A stretch of DNA of 64,000 nt from positions 224,484 through 288,483 of the forward strand of contig BJOX01000192.1 of assembly GCA_009731375.1 (NCBI GenBank), written 5' to 3'. Both the position numbers and the translations under genes were made by a program. Source of the DNA: Paulinella micropora (Eukaryota; Cercozoa; Imbricatea; Euglyphida). This document shows positions 11,103-22,336 of the stretch, one piece after another (within the stretch, counting starts at the first letter, position 1; the number at the start of each line of letters is the position of its first letter). Below the pieces are notes generated by a model, which saw only the letters and a list, made by a program, of their open reading frames with translations, was not told the origin of the DNA and searched no databases.

Positions 11103-11515
11103 CGTTGGCGGGTTGCCAAGGTCGTCTAACTTCTGTATCCCGTACGGGCAATTAGCCGGACCAGGATCGATGGCTAAAGAGCTGAGAGGTTGATTGGCTT
11201 GCCGTGGGATTGTTCGTGTTTTCTTTTTCTTTGTCGCCGGCTGACGTGAGGGCGGGGCCCCTTGTGTCTGGCTAACCGGCGGTGGTGTGGGAACATGGGG
11301 GTGGTACGTGCGGTGGTGAGTAGATGGGCATGGTGAACNNNNNNNNNNCGTGGGATTGTTTGTGTTTTCTTTTTCTTTGTCGCCGGCTGACGTGAGGGCG
11401 GGGCCCCTTGTGTCTGGCTAACCGGCGGTGGTGTGGGAACATGGGGGTGGTACGTGCGGTGGTGAGTAGATGGGCATGGTGAACTGTGGTGCCTCATAAG
11501 TATGAGGTGGCGATG
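11103..11515 (-). CDS. Gag proline-rich region with a duplicated contig end
   Basis: This minus-strand stretch links gag to the nucleocapsid-like segment. It codes for Pro/His-rich peptide (PHVPTPPPVSQTQGAPPS, then ATKKKK). An N run at 11339-11348 splits it, and 11349-11482 repeats 11205-11338 with a C/T difference near 11215/11359, again a contig overlap that was not merged. Frames are interrupted, so exact boundaries are uncertain. Confidence 0.5.
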
Positions 11516-13375
11516 TCAAGCCCACCGGTGGTGGAGAATGAAACCCCGAAGTAGATTGTTGGGCATATGGGCTAGGGCTACCCCCCGCTGGAGAAGATGT
11601 AGATGTGTATGGGTTTGGGGAATGTCGCGGCCCTGGCTCCAATACGGGTTCGAGGAGCTCGATGAGCTCGACGACGATGACCAGTGTGAGCTAGGTGAAC
11701 TCGAGGGGGATCTCTGATAGGAGCTGGACCCCGTACAAGAGTGGTCTCCCCATGAGGTGGATGTGACGAAGGACAGTATGTCGAACTGTGGTTCGTTCGC
11801 CTTGGCCTGATGGTCCGGCAACGGCAATCCTACAGCCTGCATTGCTTGCAGCAGAATGTTTGCCCGTCGCATACGTTCGTCCTTGTTCGATTTAGAGCCG
11901 AATATCTTTTTCACAAAAGTTGCATCCCACGCGGATACTTCGACCAATCGATCAACGCGAAAACTCTGAAGCGAGAATGCGCGGTCATCGGCATCCTGTG
12001 CCTGTGACAAGACGTTGCGAATGTATCTTTCCCCCGTTGTTCGGCATTTGGTGGTCGTTGCTCTAGCGATGCCCTTAAGGACTGCCACCAGTAACATCGC
12101 CAAATCCGCACGAACAAGGGGCGTGATCAACTTTTGTGGGAGGTCCACGATTTCGTTGTGTGGTACATCGGCTTCCCACATACGTTGTGCCATTGCCGAC
12201 ACCAGGTCGGCGACGATAACAGGGTCGCACATGAAACCCCAGTTGGCTCCCTTTACAAATTGTTCGAGCAGGTAATGAGGTCGCCCGGGAGGCTTCAATT
12301 GTCCACCTTGAATCAAACGGCCCGCTTCCTCATCCCATTGTGGCCACTTGTGCGTTAACAAGTCTTGGGTTGCCCAACGACTGGCTTTGTTGGCTAATAT
12401 CTGTTTAGTGTCAGCAACGGTTAGATTGAACTGTCCATCGTGCTGTCTACACGTATAGCCTAACAAAAGCAAGATACCTTCGCAATAATCAATATTGACT
12501 TGCGGGTTATACTTGCCATAGTCAAAAGTTGTGGCCTTGTCGAGCCGAGTCAGAGCTCGTTCGACCAATTTGTCGTTCGCTGTCTTCTGTTGTTCCGTGG
12601 TGTTTGAAGGTCGGTTGTGTCCGCCACCCCCCTGGTTTCCCGGGGCCGGGACAACTACCGTTCTGTGAAAGAAAACAAAGGTCGCTCCCTCTGGGACGAC
12701 AGTTGCTCTGCCATCATTGCCATATGTGACACGAATCTCGTTCGCTAGGCGAATTCGGAGGATGTCACTGATGGTCTGTGCTACTAACTCGCACATAGCG
12801 AGGAAGTTGCACCAATAGAGCTTGACTGCCGGATGGGGAGCGATTTTCTTTTCCACCGCCTTACCACCTCTAATAGCCTTCTCAAACACCATGTTGGCTT
12901 TGAAGTATTTGAACTTCGTTGCTATCCTACTCACCCAGGTCCACTGATGCTGTTCGATTGTATCAAGCAGCTCGTTAAGGGTGTCCCGGGCTTGGGCAGC
13001 TGCTGTTGAATCGTCCTCAGCGGGGAGAAGCTGTTTCTTCCAGCTCTTGTGCTCCGTGAGGGTGAGATTCCAAATTGCAACTTCAGCATTCAGGTTTCGT
13101 GCTGAAACTATATTCCAAGCTTGTATCGCCGAGATAAACACCAGCAACCCTGCCGAGTTGGGCCACTTTGTGTCTATAGCTAATTCTTTGTCTGGGTCCT
13201 GTGTGAAAGGAAACGTGAGAGAGGGTTGCAGATCCTTTTTCTCGACGAATAAGGTATTCAGCAGAGCTGGATACCTTTGGTGGTTTATCTGCCACGCCTC
13301 GTCTAATAAGGAGTCACGCACTGTTGCTAGAACCCTGTAGAGGTCCATAAACATGATGTATGGTAGCGGTACCAT
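11516..13375 (-). CDS. Large Gag-like protein of the Ty3 element
   Basis: This frame codes for 619 residues, mostly alpha-helical and charged, and forms the 5' coding part of the element. I see no zinc knuckle. The length and position upstream of protease and RT on the same strand support Gag. Helical stretches include LTRLDKATTFDYGKYN and PLVRADLAMLLVAVLKGIA. The C-terminal 80 residues turn into Ser runs and Pro-rich sequence. The first 62 bases overlap the next frame (13748-13314) in another phase, which suggests one protein of about 760 residues with a frameshift or a programmed slip. The most similar families are large plant and algal Ty3 Gag proteins, but I cannot assign one. Confidence 0.6.
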   Translation of the reverse strand: MVPLPYIMFMDLYRVLATVRDSLLDEAWQINHQRYPALLNTLFVEKKDLQPSLTFPFTQDPDKELAIDTKWPNSAGLLVFISAIQAWNIVSARNLNAEVAIWNLTLTEHKSWKKQLLPAEDDSTAAAQARDTLNELLDTIEQHQWTWVSRIATKFKYFKANMVFEKAIRGGKAVEKKIAPHPAVKLYWCNFLAMCELVAQTISDILRIRLANEIRVTYGNDGRATVVPEGATFVFFHRTVVVPAPGNQGGGGHNRPSNTTEQQKTANDKLVERALTRLDKATTFDYGKYNPQVNIDYCEGILLLLGYTCRQHDGQFNLTVADTKQILANKASRWATQDLLTHKWPQWDEEAGRLIQGGQLKPPGRPHYLLEQFVKGANWGFMCDPVIVADLVSAMAQRMWEADVPHNEIVDLPQKLITPLVRADLAMLLVAVLKGIARATTTKCRTTGERYIRNVLSQAQDADDRAFSLQSFRVDRLVEVSAWDATFVKKIFGSKSNKDERMRRANILLQAMQAVGLPLPDHQAKANEPQFDILSFVTSTSWGDHSCTGSSSYQRSPSSSPSSHWSSSSSSSSSSNPYWSQGRDIPQTHTHLHLLQRGVALAHMPNNLLRGFILHHRWA

Positions 13376-13748
13376 TTGCAGTAAGGCTCGGATTGAACAA
13401 ATGCATTAGTCCAATAGCCCCTTGTACCGAGGGCTCCTTGAACATACTCCTGTACCAAGTCGCCTCCTCGTACATATTATTCGGAAAAAGATGCATCGAG
13501 TTGTCGTTTAGGTTTGTCCCATGTTCCTTGTCATCTAGAGGGTTGCCTGGCCATCCCTCGGCTGGGCCTCGGTATCGGTCCAGCACTACCTTCGTTTGGA
13601 TTGCACGAGCCGGAATTACCAGCCCATTGTCGGGTCCTCTCCATGGGGAGCGAGGGACAGGTTCCTCCTGTGCTCGTCCTCCTCCCCTTGCGGGAGTGGT
13701 AAAACCGCCGCCTGTGGCGGGCGTGTCGTTACCGTCTGCTTCAGACAT
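13314..13748 (-). CDS. N-terminal Gag segment of the Ty3 element
   Basis: This 144-residue frame begins at an ATG at 13748-13746 with MSEADGNDTPATGGGF. The first 45 residues are Gly/Pro/Arg-rich and probably disordered; the rest (WYRSMFKEPSVQGAIGLMHL) looks folded. It is the most upstream coding sequence of the element and lies about 50 bases from a candidate primer-binding site. It overlaps the 619-codon Gag frame by 62 bases in a different phase. Confidence 0.6.
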   Translation of the reverse strand: MSEADGNDTPATGGGFTTPARGGGRAQEEPVPRSPWRGPDNGLVIPARAIQTKVVLDRYRGPAEGWPGNPLDDKEHGTNLNDNSMHLFPNNMYEEATWYRSMFKEPSVQGAIGLMHLFNPSLTANGTATIHHVYGPLQGSSNSA

Positions 13749-13779
13749 GTCGAGTTTTAAAAGCGATGGATGATCTCGT

Positions 13780-13799
13780 TTTAGAGCCTATCCACGCCA
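13780..13799 (-). promoter_or_regulatory. Candidate primer-binding site (tRNA primer)
   Basis: On the minus strand the sequence TGGCGTGGATAGGCTCTAAA begins with the TGG expected for the complement of a tRNA CCA end. It directly follows a CA dinucleotide that could close the 5' LTR. It lies about 30 bases upstream of the Gag start. I could not match it to a specific tRNA, and the second LTR is outside the window, so this is a positional inference. Confidence 0.3.
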
Positions 13800-15400
13800 T
13801 GTTCAGTGTGCCCCTGAAGGGTTGAAACGAGCAGATGGAGTCGTATGTTCTCGTGTTGTGTGCTGTTGTGTTTGTCTTTTGTTGTCGTGTGTGCTGTTCA
13901 CTGTGTCGTCAATGCTTGTGTCAAGCACGATGTTATACAGCACGACAAACAACTCACACCCAACACAACAATCAACAACTAACAGTCAAGGCATTGGTGG
14001 ACTCACCCTCCCCCTCTGTCGGGGGAAGCCTTGCTGTTTCTTCTGCCAACTTGCGGCCAGACGATGTGTACGTGTGCACCCTGACAAAGTACACCACACT
14101 TGTGCTTCACAAACAAGTCGGTTAGCAACCTTACTCCACCCTCGTGCGTACACAATCAAGAATCGCTCAAAAAGGTTTTCAATGATCCTTTCTGGGCTCA
14201 GCCCAATAGGTGACTGTTATTATCCTTTTGTGAAAGAACCTTTCCCAACTCAAAAACAACCGAAGCTTTGCCTTTTTGAGTTATGGGGGGTGTGTTTGTG
14301 AGTGTTCTCGTTCGTGTGTGTGTGTGTGTTTGCGTGTACTGAGTGCTGCTGACTCTTCACACAACAACGGCTGATGCCTTGTGAGTTGCTCGGTGTCCGA
14401 GTTTTTGTTCTTGGTGACCTATTTGACACCACACACACGTTGTTAGTGCTTGTGTGTGATGTGAGGTGTGTGTCTCGTCTGTGTGTCTAAGAGAGTGTGT
14501 ATGCCTGTGTGTGTACCGAGTGCTGGTGACTCTTCACACACTTGTCGTTGATGTCTTAGGAGCTGCTCGGTATCCGAGTTCTTGTCCTTGCTGAGCTTGG
14601 TGACACCACACAACACGTTTGGAGTTTGAGTGTGATGTGGGGTGTGTGTTTCGTTGTTTGTGAACAAAAATAAAAATTGTTCCCAAAACACACTCCTTTT
14701 TAGCCTCCCTGTCTTCAATTTACACTCAATCCCCCCGGTCTACGTCTTAATAGACTGGGCTACCACCCCTTTGAGAGATGGCTACCTTCTTTGGTGTGGA
14801 ATGGGTGTTGTTTGTATAAACAGGTTTTCTGCCAAAGGAATAGGACTCTGTATGTGTGTCGTTTGTTTGTTTTCCTTCTGCCTCGTTGCACGTATTGACG
14901 TGTCAACAACGTTTGTGTGTGTTACGTGTTTGTGGCAGTGCAAACAAGAGTTAGAGCGTGTCATTGTTGGTTATTCTCCTCGTGAAGAGTATGTATAGGT
15001 ATACGTGTAGAAGTGTTGACAGAACTGATAGGAGGGTGTTTTCCTTCTCCTTGTGTGTGTTTGTTAAGCACTCCTCTGGCTCGACAATGTGTCAACAATC
15101 ACACCAGTGAGCCCCCTAATGTTTCTGTCCCACTAAGTACACTTTCTATGCCCCCTACACACTCCAAACACACTGCCTGAGGTGTCAAAATCGTACACAA
15201 AACGAGTGTCTTGCCGTGCCGCTTTATGGGCCTCTGTGCAAGATTTCACTGTTGTTTTTGTGCACTGCAAGCTACTAACACCTCCCCAACTCCTTTTCTA
15301 CACTCCTCCACTACCTTTCCTTCTTGCTTTTGCTTAGGGGAGTGGCTATTTTCAAATTGCTGAATTGAAATTTGGAGGATATAAAAAAATCTAGGCTGGG
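13800..15400 (-). repeat. Probable 5' LTR or leader of the Ty3 element
   Basis: This is noncoding, GT/CA-rich sequence upstream of gag. If the primer-binding site is right, the LTR starts on the plus strand with TGTTCAGTG at 13800. The other border is not visible, because the partner LTR lies outside the window; 15400 is an arbitrary limit. It contains the two-copy repeat at 14283-14650, which could be promoter or enhancer sequence in U3. I see no gene here. Confidence 0.3.
14283..14650. repeat. Two-copy GT-rich direct repeat, unit about 180 bp
   Basis: The second unit repeats the first with clear divergence. Shared landmarks are GAGTGCTG[C/G]TGACTCTTCACACA, GCTCGGT[G/A]TCCGAGTT and a GACACCACAC block, each spaced about 180-190 bases apart. 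Stretches of GTGTGT flank them. No coding frame is supported. Confidence 0.75.
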
Positions 15401-15601
15401 ACTCCACTTTTGTCGGTTATAATCAAAAGATATTATTTATTGTAAGCCGGGGTATTAATCCTTCCAATTCCACAGCACTCTGAAAATAACCTAATCTTCC
15501 TCCTCTGCAAAGAGAGGAAACCAGTTAATATGGCGGAAAATGTAGGAGACTGTCAGAGCCAAACAAGAAAAAGGGAAAAGAGAGGCATTTCCCAGTGTCA
15601 C

Positions 15602-15942
15602 CCCTAACGATAATACTATACTGCTTAAAAAAGTAGTACCGGTTATGAATAGTAATATTATCGTTTTCAACCGGCTCAAAAGTATATAAATAAAAACGGA
15701 TATAACTACATCTTAAAGAGATATAGCTCTTCTTTACATCACTGTGTATAGGGGTATAAGAAAAGGTCGCATATTTACCTATCTGCCCCTACATATATAT
15801 TATATAGATGAGCTATGTCTAGTCAAGATAGTCAAGATATAGTTATGTCAGTTTCTACATATACTTTGAGCCGGTTGAAAACGATAATATTAAGACAAGT
15901 AACCGGTACTACTTTTTACACTGGATAATATTATCGTTAGGG
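15602..15942. mobile_element. MITE with terminal inverted repeats of about 85 bp
   Basis: Left arm 15602-15687 and right arm 15859-15942 are imperfect inverted copies. Both begin CCCTAACGATAATA at their outer ends, both contain AGTAGTACCGGTTA and both reach TATTATCGTTTTCAACCGGC further in. The internal 170 bp are AT-rich and noncoding. Total length is 341 bp. The flanks (CAC on the left, CGG on the right) do not show a convincing target-site duplication. The CCCT ends recall piggyBac-type termini, but there is no TTAA flank, so the superfamily is open. Confidence 0.85.
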
Positions 15943-16020
15943 CGGACAATAGGAAATAGCTCTCTGTTTCCTTTTTGTTGCTTGGGTCTGATATTCTACT
16001 ATATTTTCCCACCATACTGG

Positions 16021-18036
16021 TTTCCTGAGGCTCTTTTGTAGTAGGTTATTCTCAGAGTGCTTAGAATGAGTGGATATAGACCACTGCTTACAATAAGTAA
16101 TATCTTTCTGATCTTAACCGACAAAAATTCATATGGTCTTTATTGTCTATGTTCAACTACTGCTCAGAGTCCTTTCTTTGTAACCCTACTGTTGGTGATC
16201 GGTTCTTCGCTCCAGACATGCTAAAAAAAAATCATGGGTGAGATCTTTACAGATTTTCAATTTTTTTTCAAAGCCAGCAGCGTCCAACCTACAGCTGCAG
16301 CCATCACCGACAGCTCCAGCGGCGCGGCTAGGAAGTGCTTGAGGATTTTGCTCTACAAAGCCAACACCGTCCATGTTGGGACGAGCTTGATCGTGGTGAT
16401 TGTACCTGATGACATTGATCACTGTTATTTTACGAGCGAAACCGTCACCGAGAGCTCAAGGGGCGTGGCTAGAAAGTGCTTGGGAATCTGTTGCACAAAG
16501 CCAGCACCGTTCAAGCTACAGCTGCCGCCGTCACCGACAGCTCGAGCAGCGTGGCTAGGAAGTGCCTGGGAAATTTGCTGCACCAAGCTAGAGCTGCCGC
16601 CATCTCCGACACGGTTTCCTGAGGCTCTTTTGTAGTAGGTTATTCTCAGAGTGCTTAGAATGAGTGGATATAGACCACTGCTTACAATAAGTAATATCTT
16701 TCTGATCTTAACCGACAAAAATTCATATGGTCTTTATTGTCTATGTTCAACTACTGCTCAGAGTCCTTTCTTTGTAACCCTACTGTTGGTGATCGGTTCT
16801 TCGCTCCAGACATGCTAAAAAAAAATCATGGGTGAGATCTTTACAGATTTTCAATTTTTTTTCAAAGCCAGCAGCGTCCAACCTACAGCTGCAGCCATCA
16901 CCGACAGCTCCAGCGGCGCGGCTAGGAAGTGCTTGAGGATTTTGCTCTACAAAGCCAACACCGTCCATGTTGGGACGAGCTTGATCGTGGTGATTGTACC
17001 TGATGACATTGATCACTGTTATTTTACGAGCGAAACCGTCACCGAGAGCTCAAGGGGCGTGGCTAGAAAGTGCTTGGGAATCTGTTGCACAAAGCCAGCA
17101 CCGTTCAAGCTACAGCTGCCGCCGTCACCGACAGCTCGAGCAGCGTGGCTAGGAAGTGCCTGGGAAATTTGCTGCACCAAGCTAGAGCTGCCGCCATCTC
17201 CGACACGGTTTCCTGAGGCTCTTTTGTAGTAGGTTATTCTCAGAGTGCTTAGAATGAGTGGATATAGACCACTGCTTACAATAAGTAATATCTTTCTGAT
17301 CTTAACCGACAAAAATTCATATGGTCTTTATTGTCTATGTTCAACTACTGCTCAGAGTCCTTTCTTTGTAACCCTACTGTTGGTGATCGGTTCTTCGCTC
17401 CAGACATGCTAAAAAAAAATCATGGGTGAGATCTTTACAGATTTTCAATTTTTTTTCAAAGCCAGCAGCGTCCAACCTACAGCTGCAGCCATCACCGACA
17501 GCTCCAGCGGCGCGGCTAGGAAGTGCTTGAGGATTTTGCTCTACAAAGCCAACACCGTCCATGTTGGGACGAGCTTGATCGTGGTGATTGTACCTGATGA
17601 CATTGATCACTGTTATTTTACGAGCGAAACCGTCACCGAGAGCTCAAGGGGCGTGGCTAGAAAGTGCTTGGGAATCTGTTGCACAAAGCCAGCACCGTTC
17701 AAGCTACAGCTGCCGCCGTCACCGACAGCTCGAGCAGCGTGGCTAGGAAGTGCCTGGGAAATTTGCTGCACCAAGCTAGAGCTGCCGCCATCTCCGACAG
17801 CTCCAGCGGCGCGGCTAGGAAGTGTTTGGGCATGTTGCTCTACAAAGCAAACACAGAGAGCTCCAGCGGCATGGCTAGGAAGTGCTTGGAAATTTGCTGC
17901 ACCGAGCCAACACAAGTGGTGTGGCTAGGAGGTTGTTGGGCAATTGCTGCACGGCGCGGAGTAGGTCCATCGTCACCTAAAAACTTCATACTTCCTACCT
18001 GTTTGCTATTAACATAAGTGTGCTGTCACTGAACAG
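16021..18036. repeat. 594-bp satellite array, first block (intron sequence)
   Basis: Units start with TTTCCTGAGG at 16021, 16615 and 17209, so the period is exactly 594 bp. The third unit departs near 17797 into extra short subrepeats and ends about 17960. Within each unit there are degenerate subrepeats around GTGGCTAGGAAGTGC, spaced roughly 60-85 bp. Because 594 is divisible by three, open frames repeat on both strands (133 codons plus, 78 and 97 codons minus); they are by-products. After the array the sequence reaches CTGTCACTGAACAG, a splice acceptor, at 18036. Confidence 0.93.
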
Positions 18037-18053
18037 GAACAGCAACGGCGACG
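18037..18053 (+). pseudogene. First 17 bases of a host exon, cut by retroelement sequence
   Basis: These 17 bases equal the first 17 of the intact exon at 27663. The exon sequence then switches without any N run into the Ty3 element at 18054. Confidence 0.7.
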
Positions 18054-21000
18054 TCTATATCCCGGTGTATGCATTGCAAAGCGGTCTAATCCGTCGCCTA
18101 CGGAGCCTTTCACCCCGAGGCATCCGTGATAGGCTATCTGGGACCGTATTTTCTTTACCTTTCATGTACTCGATGGTGAAATCATACAAGGCCAGCTCCG
18201 ACTGCCATCGGGCCAGTCGTCCCGTATGTTCTCGGTCCATGAGCCATCTAAGGTTGGCATGATCTGTTTGAACCAATATGTTCGGAGCACCCCACAAGTA
18301 CTCCCTCAGTCGACTGAACGCCCAAACTATCGCCAACGCTTTGCGTTGTCTAGTGCAGTAGTTGACTTGTTCGGGCGTCAACTTCTTGCTGACGAACATG
18401 ATCGGTCTCAACTGTTTGTGGTCAGAATCGTATTGTTGTAAGACAGCCCCGACCGCGTATTTCGACGCGTCGGTTGCTACAACAAAACGCTTCTCAAAGT
18501 CGGGGAGAACCAAGACCGATCCGCCCTCTGTGAGGGGGTCTCGTGTCAACGCCTCCTTCAGCTTTGTGTATACCTCCGCCGCCTTTGGCGGTCATTCGCC
18601 ATCCGGGTCGCCGTGAAGGCAGAAGTCCCGTAATGGTTTGACAAAGTCCTGGAAGTTCGGAATAAATTCCGAATACACCTGTGCCATACAGAGGAAGGAA
18701 TGTAGCGCTGTGCGTGTGTTCGGGCGTGGAAGGGAACGGATAGCGTCCCGCTTCTCCGGCTTCAACACTATTACCCCATCCTTGACTCTGTACCCTAGAT
18801 AATCGATGTGGTCCTTAGCGAACGAACACTTCTCTAGGTTCAACCTGAGGCCGAAGGCTTCTAGGCGTCTCAAGATGTCCGACACGTGAGCCAGGTGCTC
18901 CGCTTCTGTCTTTGAATAAATAATGATATCATCGATGTAACAAAAGCTATACTGGTTAGTATAACCGTAAGTTTCGGTGAGCTTCGGATCACCGTACTTC
19001 GGGTCGGTCCACTGGTACAGTCTCCCGCCGACGGCAAAGGCCGTCAGTGCCCGACTCTCCACTTCCAAAGGGATGTTCCAGAATCCATTCTTCAAATCTA
19101 GCTTTGTAAAGAACTTAGCATCCCGGAGTCGATTGAGGCCATCCCGCATACGGGGGATTGGTGCCTCAACGCTCTTGATGATCTTATTGAGCCTCGTGTA
19201 ATTGATACAAAATCGCTGTTTGCCATCCGGCTTTGGCGCGAGTCGAACCGGTGATCGGTACTCCGACCATGACGGTTCTATTAACCGTTTAGCAAACATG
19301 TCTTGGATCATTTCCTCACAGATCTGCTCCTACTTATAACTAAGGCGCGATCCGCGGAGACGAGGCATCGTCTGTCCCACTTGTCGCTCTATCTTGGCAG
19401 CAGTGTGCGTCACGCCGCCGGCTACAAGGGGTCCGAAAAGAGTCTTATTCTTCAGAAACTGAGCCTTGAGATCCCAAACAAAGTCTGGTGACCCTGACTG
19501 TCGCGCCACGACTTCGTCGATGATCTCTTCGACCGGTTTCTGGTATCTCGGGTCATCCGGGTACTCTAAGATGGAGTCCGGATCCTCAACCTCATCCTTC
19601 GCGTCCCTGCCTGGGTATCGCGTGGTAGACTGGTTGTCCCATGTTGCAAATTCCTGAAGTTCTACTAACATATCGGCGTTTTGTTTCGCTGCCGACTTGT
19701 GAAAGAACCCCGGAAAGATCTGAAAGGCAATCTCCCGCATGTCATCCACCTTTCGTGTCAGTAGTTTGGTTCTGTATGCCAGACCATCCTGCCTTGATCC
19801 TAATCGGAATGCCATGAGTGGTTTAGCCTGTCGACTAGGTATCGGTATTGGGTCATCGACCACCCTATCCAATACATCCCTCCATCCCATCACGGTGGGG
19901 TGTATCGGGAGTATAATGGTGATGTCTTCGCCCCGATCCAACCTGTCAGCCAGGAGTTTCGGTACCTTCGATAGGTTCTCGGGCTGTATGGGCTCCGATC
20001 CCTTATACCATAGTTTTAACTTTTCCATCACATTATCATCCTCTGTGAGGCGTTTAGATGCATAGAAAACCAAGCTCGATTTGACCCTTATGAATTCATG
20101 AGGCCGTTTCTGCCCACCCCCATATAGGTAGGTTTGGTCAAAGCCTTGCCATGATTCGTCCTGCTTCCGTAGCAGCAAGACTTGGGCCTCGCGCTCAGCT
20201 GCTAAATCCTCGAAGCCCGCCCATGGGCCGGTCAGCTCCGGGACATAAACATTCGTGTATACCCATGCTGTGCCAGCGGGCGTAACACGCTGCTGTGTCC
20301 GTACATCATGCGGTATGGGGGTTGCGGGTGGGATCAAGGTCACCTGCGCTCTCCCCCTATACGGGTGATCTATCGGACGTTCTGGACTAGGGTTAAGTAT
20401 GGGGTATTCCGCCACATGTCGGCCCCTTCCATACTTAATAACATCCAGTCCTAATAGAAGCTGAGCTTCCATCATCTTCAGATCAGGTTTACCCAGCACT
20501 ATTGTTCCCGGGAATCTGGCACCACCAAGACGTGTATTGTGTATGTCATGCCAGTCGGGAATTCCACCGTCAACTGAATACGACCAATGATCGCGCTTCT
20601 TCCGTCGTTAGCACCCCGGATATATCCGAGCTTTCCCTCGCGCGTGAAATCGAATAGCTTTCCGAATTTATCTATAAATCTTTTTCCCGCGAAGGTGATT
20701 TGTGCCATGCTATCGTTACCGGTGTCCAGGTGGGCGTTGAGCTCTCACCAATATAGACGGATGTAGCTCATGTCTCTTGCCTCCGCTGCAGGGAGGTCCT
20801 GGGGTTCGGCTGTCGAGATGAGTGCTTGTTGCAGCTCCATCTCAGCATACTAATAGTATTACCTGCGCGCCCTCCGCCGTTGGGCATCGCCAAGCTTGTC
20901 CGGGTCCACCAGGGGCGTTAATCCCATCTGGCTAATTACCGCCGGAGCAACGCTTGGGCCATCCCGTGTGCCCGGGAGCACTACAGGGTTCTGTGCTGTG

Positions 21001-22326
21001 AATGGTGATGCAGTATACATGTCGTCTGTGTGTGGAGGGAAGGCGTGGTCAATATGCGGTATATTCGGGTGATTAATATCGGAACCAGCCACCGTTCCCG
21101 GGGCTAGTCGAACATCACGACCGAGCAAAGACCTTTGAGGTGCTATTTGTTGTTTTGCCCTGGCTTTAATGTTAATCACCTTGTTCTCAAAGAGGACTGT
21201 TTTCTGTAGTGAGGCGACTGGGATGGAACCTGCCTTGCTTACGCAGGTGTCCGCTGGGCGGACACGGCAACTTCGCCCGTCCATTTTACCATCATCTTCA
21301 CTAGCCGCCTGTGCGACATCGTCTTCGGGTGGAGATGGGTGAGGTCCGCCTGTACATTGTTGCGGAAGGTCGTCACCTCAGGTGAAGGTGTACGGCCACG
21401 ACTACTGTTGTGCCCCTCTGTTATCTCTTCGCTCACCCCTGCCGTAGCAGTACTGTTGACTGTGATCGAGGGGTCTGTGACCCCCGCAATACTATCTACT
21501 TGCGGTGTAGAAGGGAGCACAGCAACCCTAGCTGTCGGTGACTCGATACTGACTTGCGTCACCTGACCTGGCGTTGGTGTAGCCTCCATTCTTACTGTCT
21601 TATCTACTACTGGTGAGGTGGGGACACAGCAACCCTAGCCGTCGGTGACTCGATATCGGCTTGTGTCACCTGACCTGGCGTCGGTGTGGCCTCCGTTACC
21701 ATCACACTATTAACTAGTGTTTCTGTTACTACTGCGCCTGTCCCGACAACTAGTCCATCACCCTCTGCGGTGGCTATCGTTTCCAACGGGTGTGCAAAAC
21801 GCACCCGCTTACGTGCCCCCGGGTGTGTCCTTTCCGTTGATTGTCTAGGACTTGAATTTGCGCTTCTTGAAGGACTTGTGTCCTGCTGGCTGGCCTTGGC
21901 CCATCTGGCTCAGGAGTGTCTCCTGACCGGGCATGTATGCCGCGAACTTGTCGGCTGCCGGGAAATGGCTCTTGAGCATGTCGGCCTCCGCATCGAAGGC
22001 GGCGCACCAACTCGCCACGTACCCGTTTGGCATCAGAGAGACCCGTCCGTGTTCGTCAACGTCCGGGAATGGCAAGTTCATGTGTGCCTGCTGTTTCGGG
22101 CAGGGCACCCAATCGCCATCTTCCGGCCTTTTGACCTTCGACTCTTCCGCCTTGTATCGGCGGATGTACCGCCTCATCGCTATCGGGTGCTGTGGGGTGC
22201 CCGGGAATGTGTGCCATCGCTGACACGACTTTCCCATTAGGCAGGGCCATACCCAGAATTTACGTTCTGGTAAGCAGTTAAAAGCCAGTGCGTGATAAAA
22301 ATAATCACACAAACATTAAACTTGAC
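18054..22326 (-). mobile_element. Second, partial copy of the Ty3/Gypsy element
   Basis: 18054-22326 matches 1628-5900 at a constant offset of 16426, and every frame, including the stops, recurs. It holds RNase H, RT, linker, retropepsin and the nucleocapsid-like segment, but no integrase, main gag or LTR. The left border (18053/18054) is joined directly to a host exon with no gap; the right border is an N run at 22327-22336. A genuine retrotransposon insertion would not start inside the RNase H/integrase joint, so this is a truncated or rearranged copy, or an assembly join at a repeat. Confidence 0.88.
18055..20499 (-). pseudogene. RT, RNase H and protease tail in the second Ty3 copy
   Basis: This is the same reading frame as 1629-4073, with the same in-frame TAG (19332-19330) and TGA (18594-18592) and the same lack of a recognisable RT motif B. 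The YIDD and KLDL motifs are present. Shared stops mean either that both copies descend from one already dead element, or that they are one locus represented twice. Confidence 0.88.
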
Positions 22327-22336
22327 NNNNNNNNNN

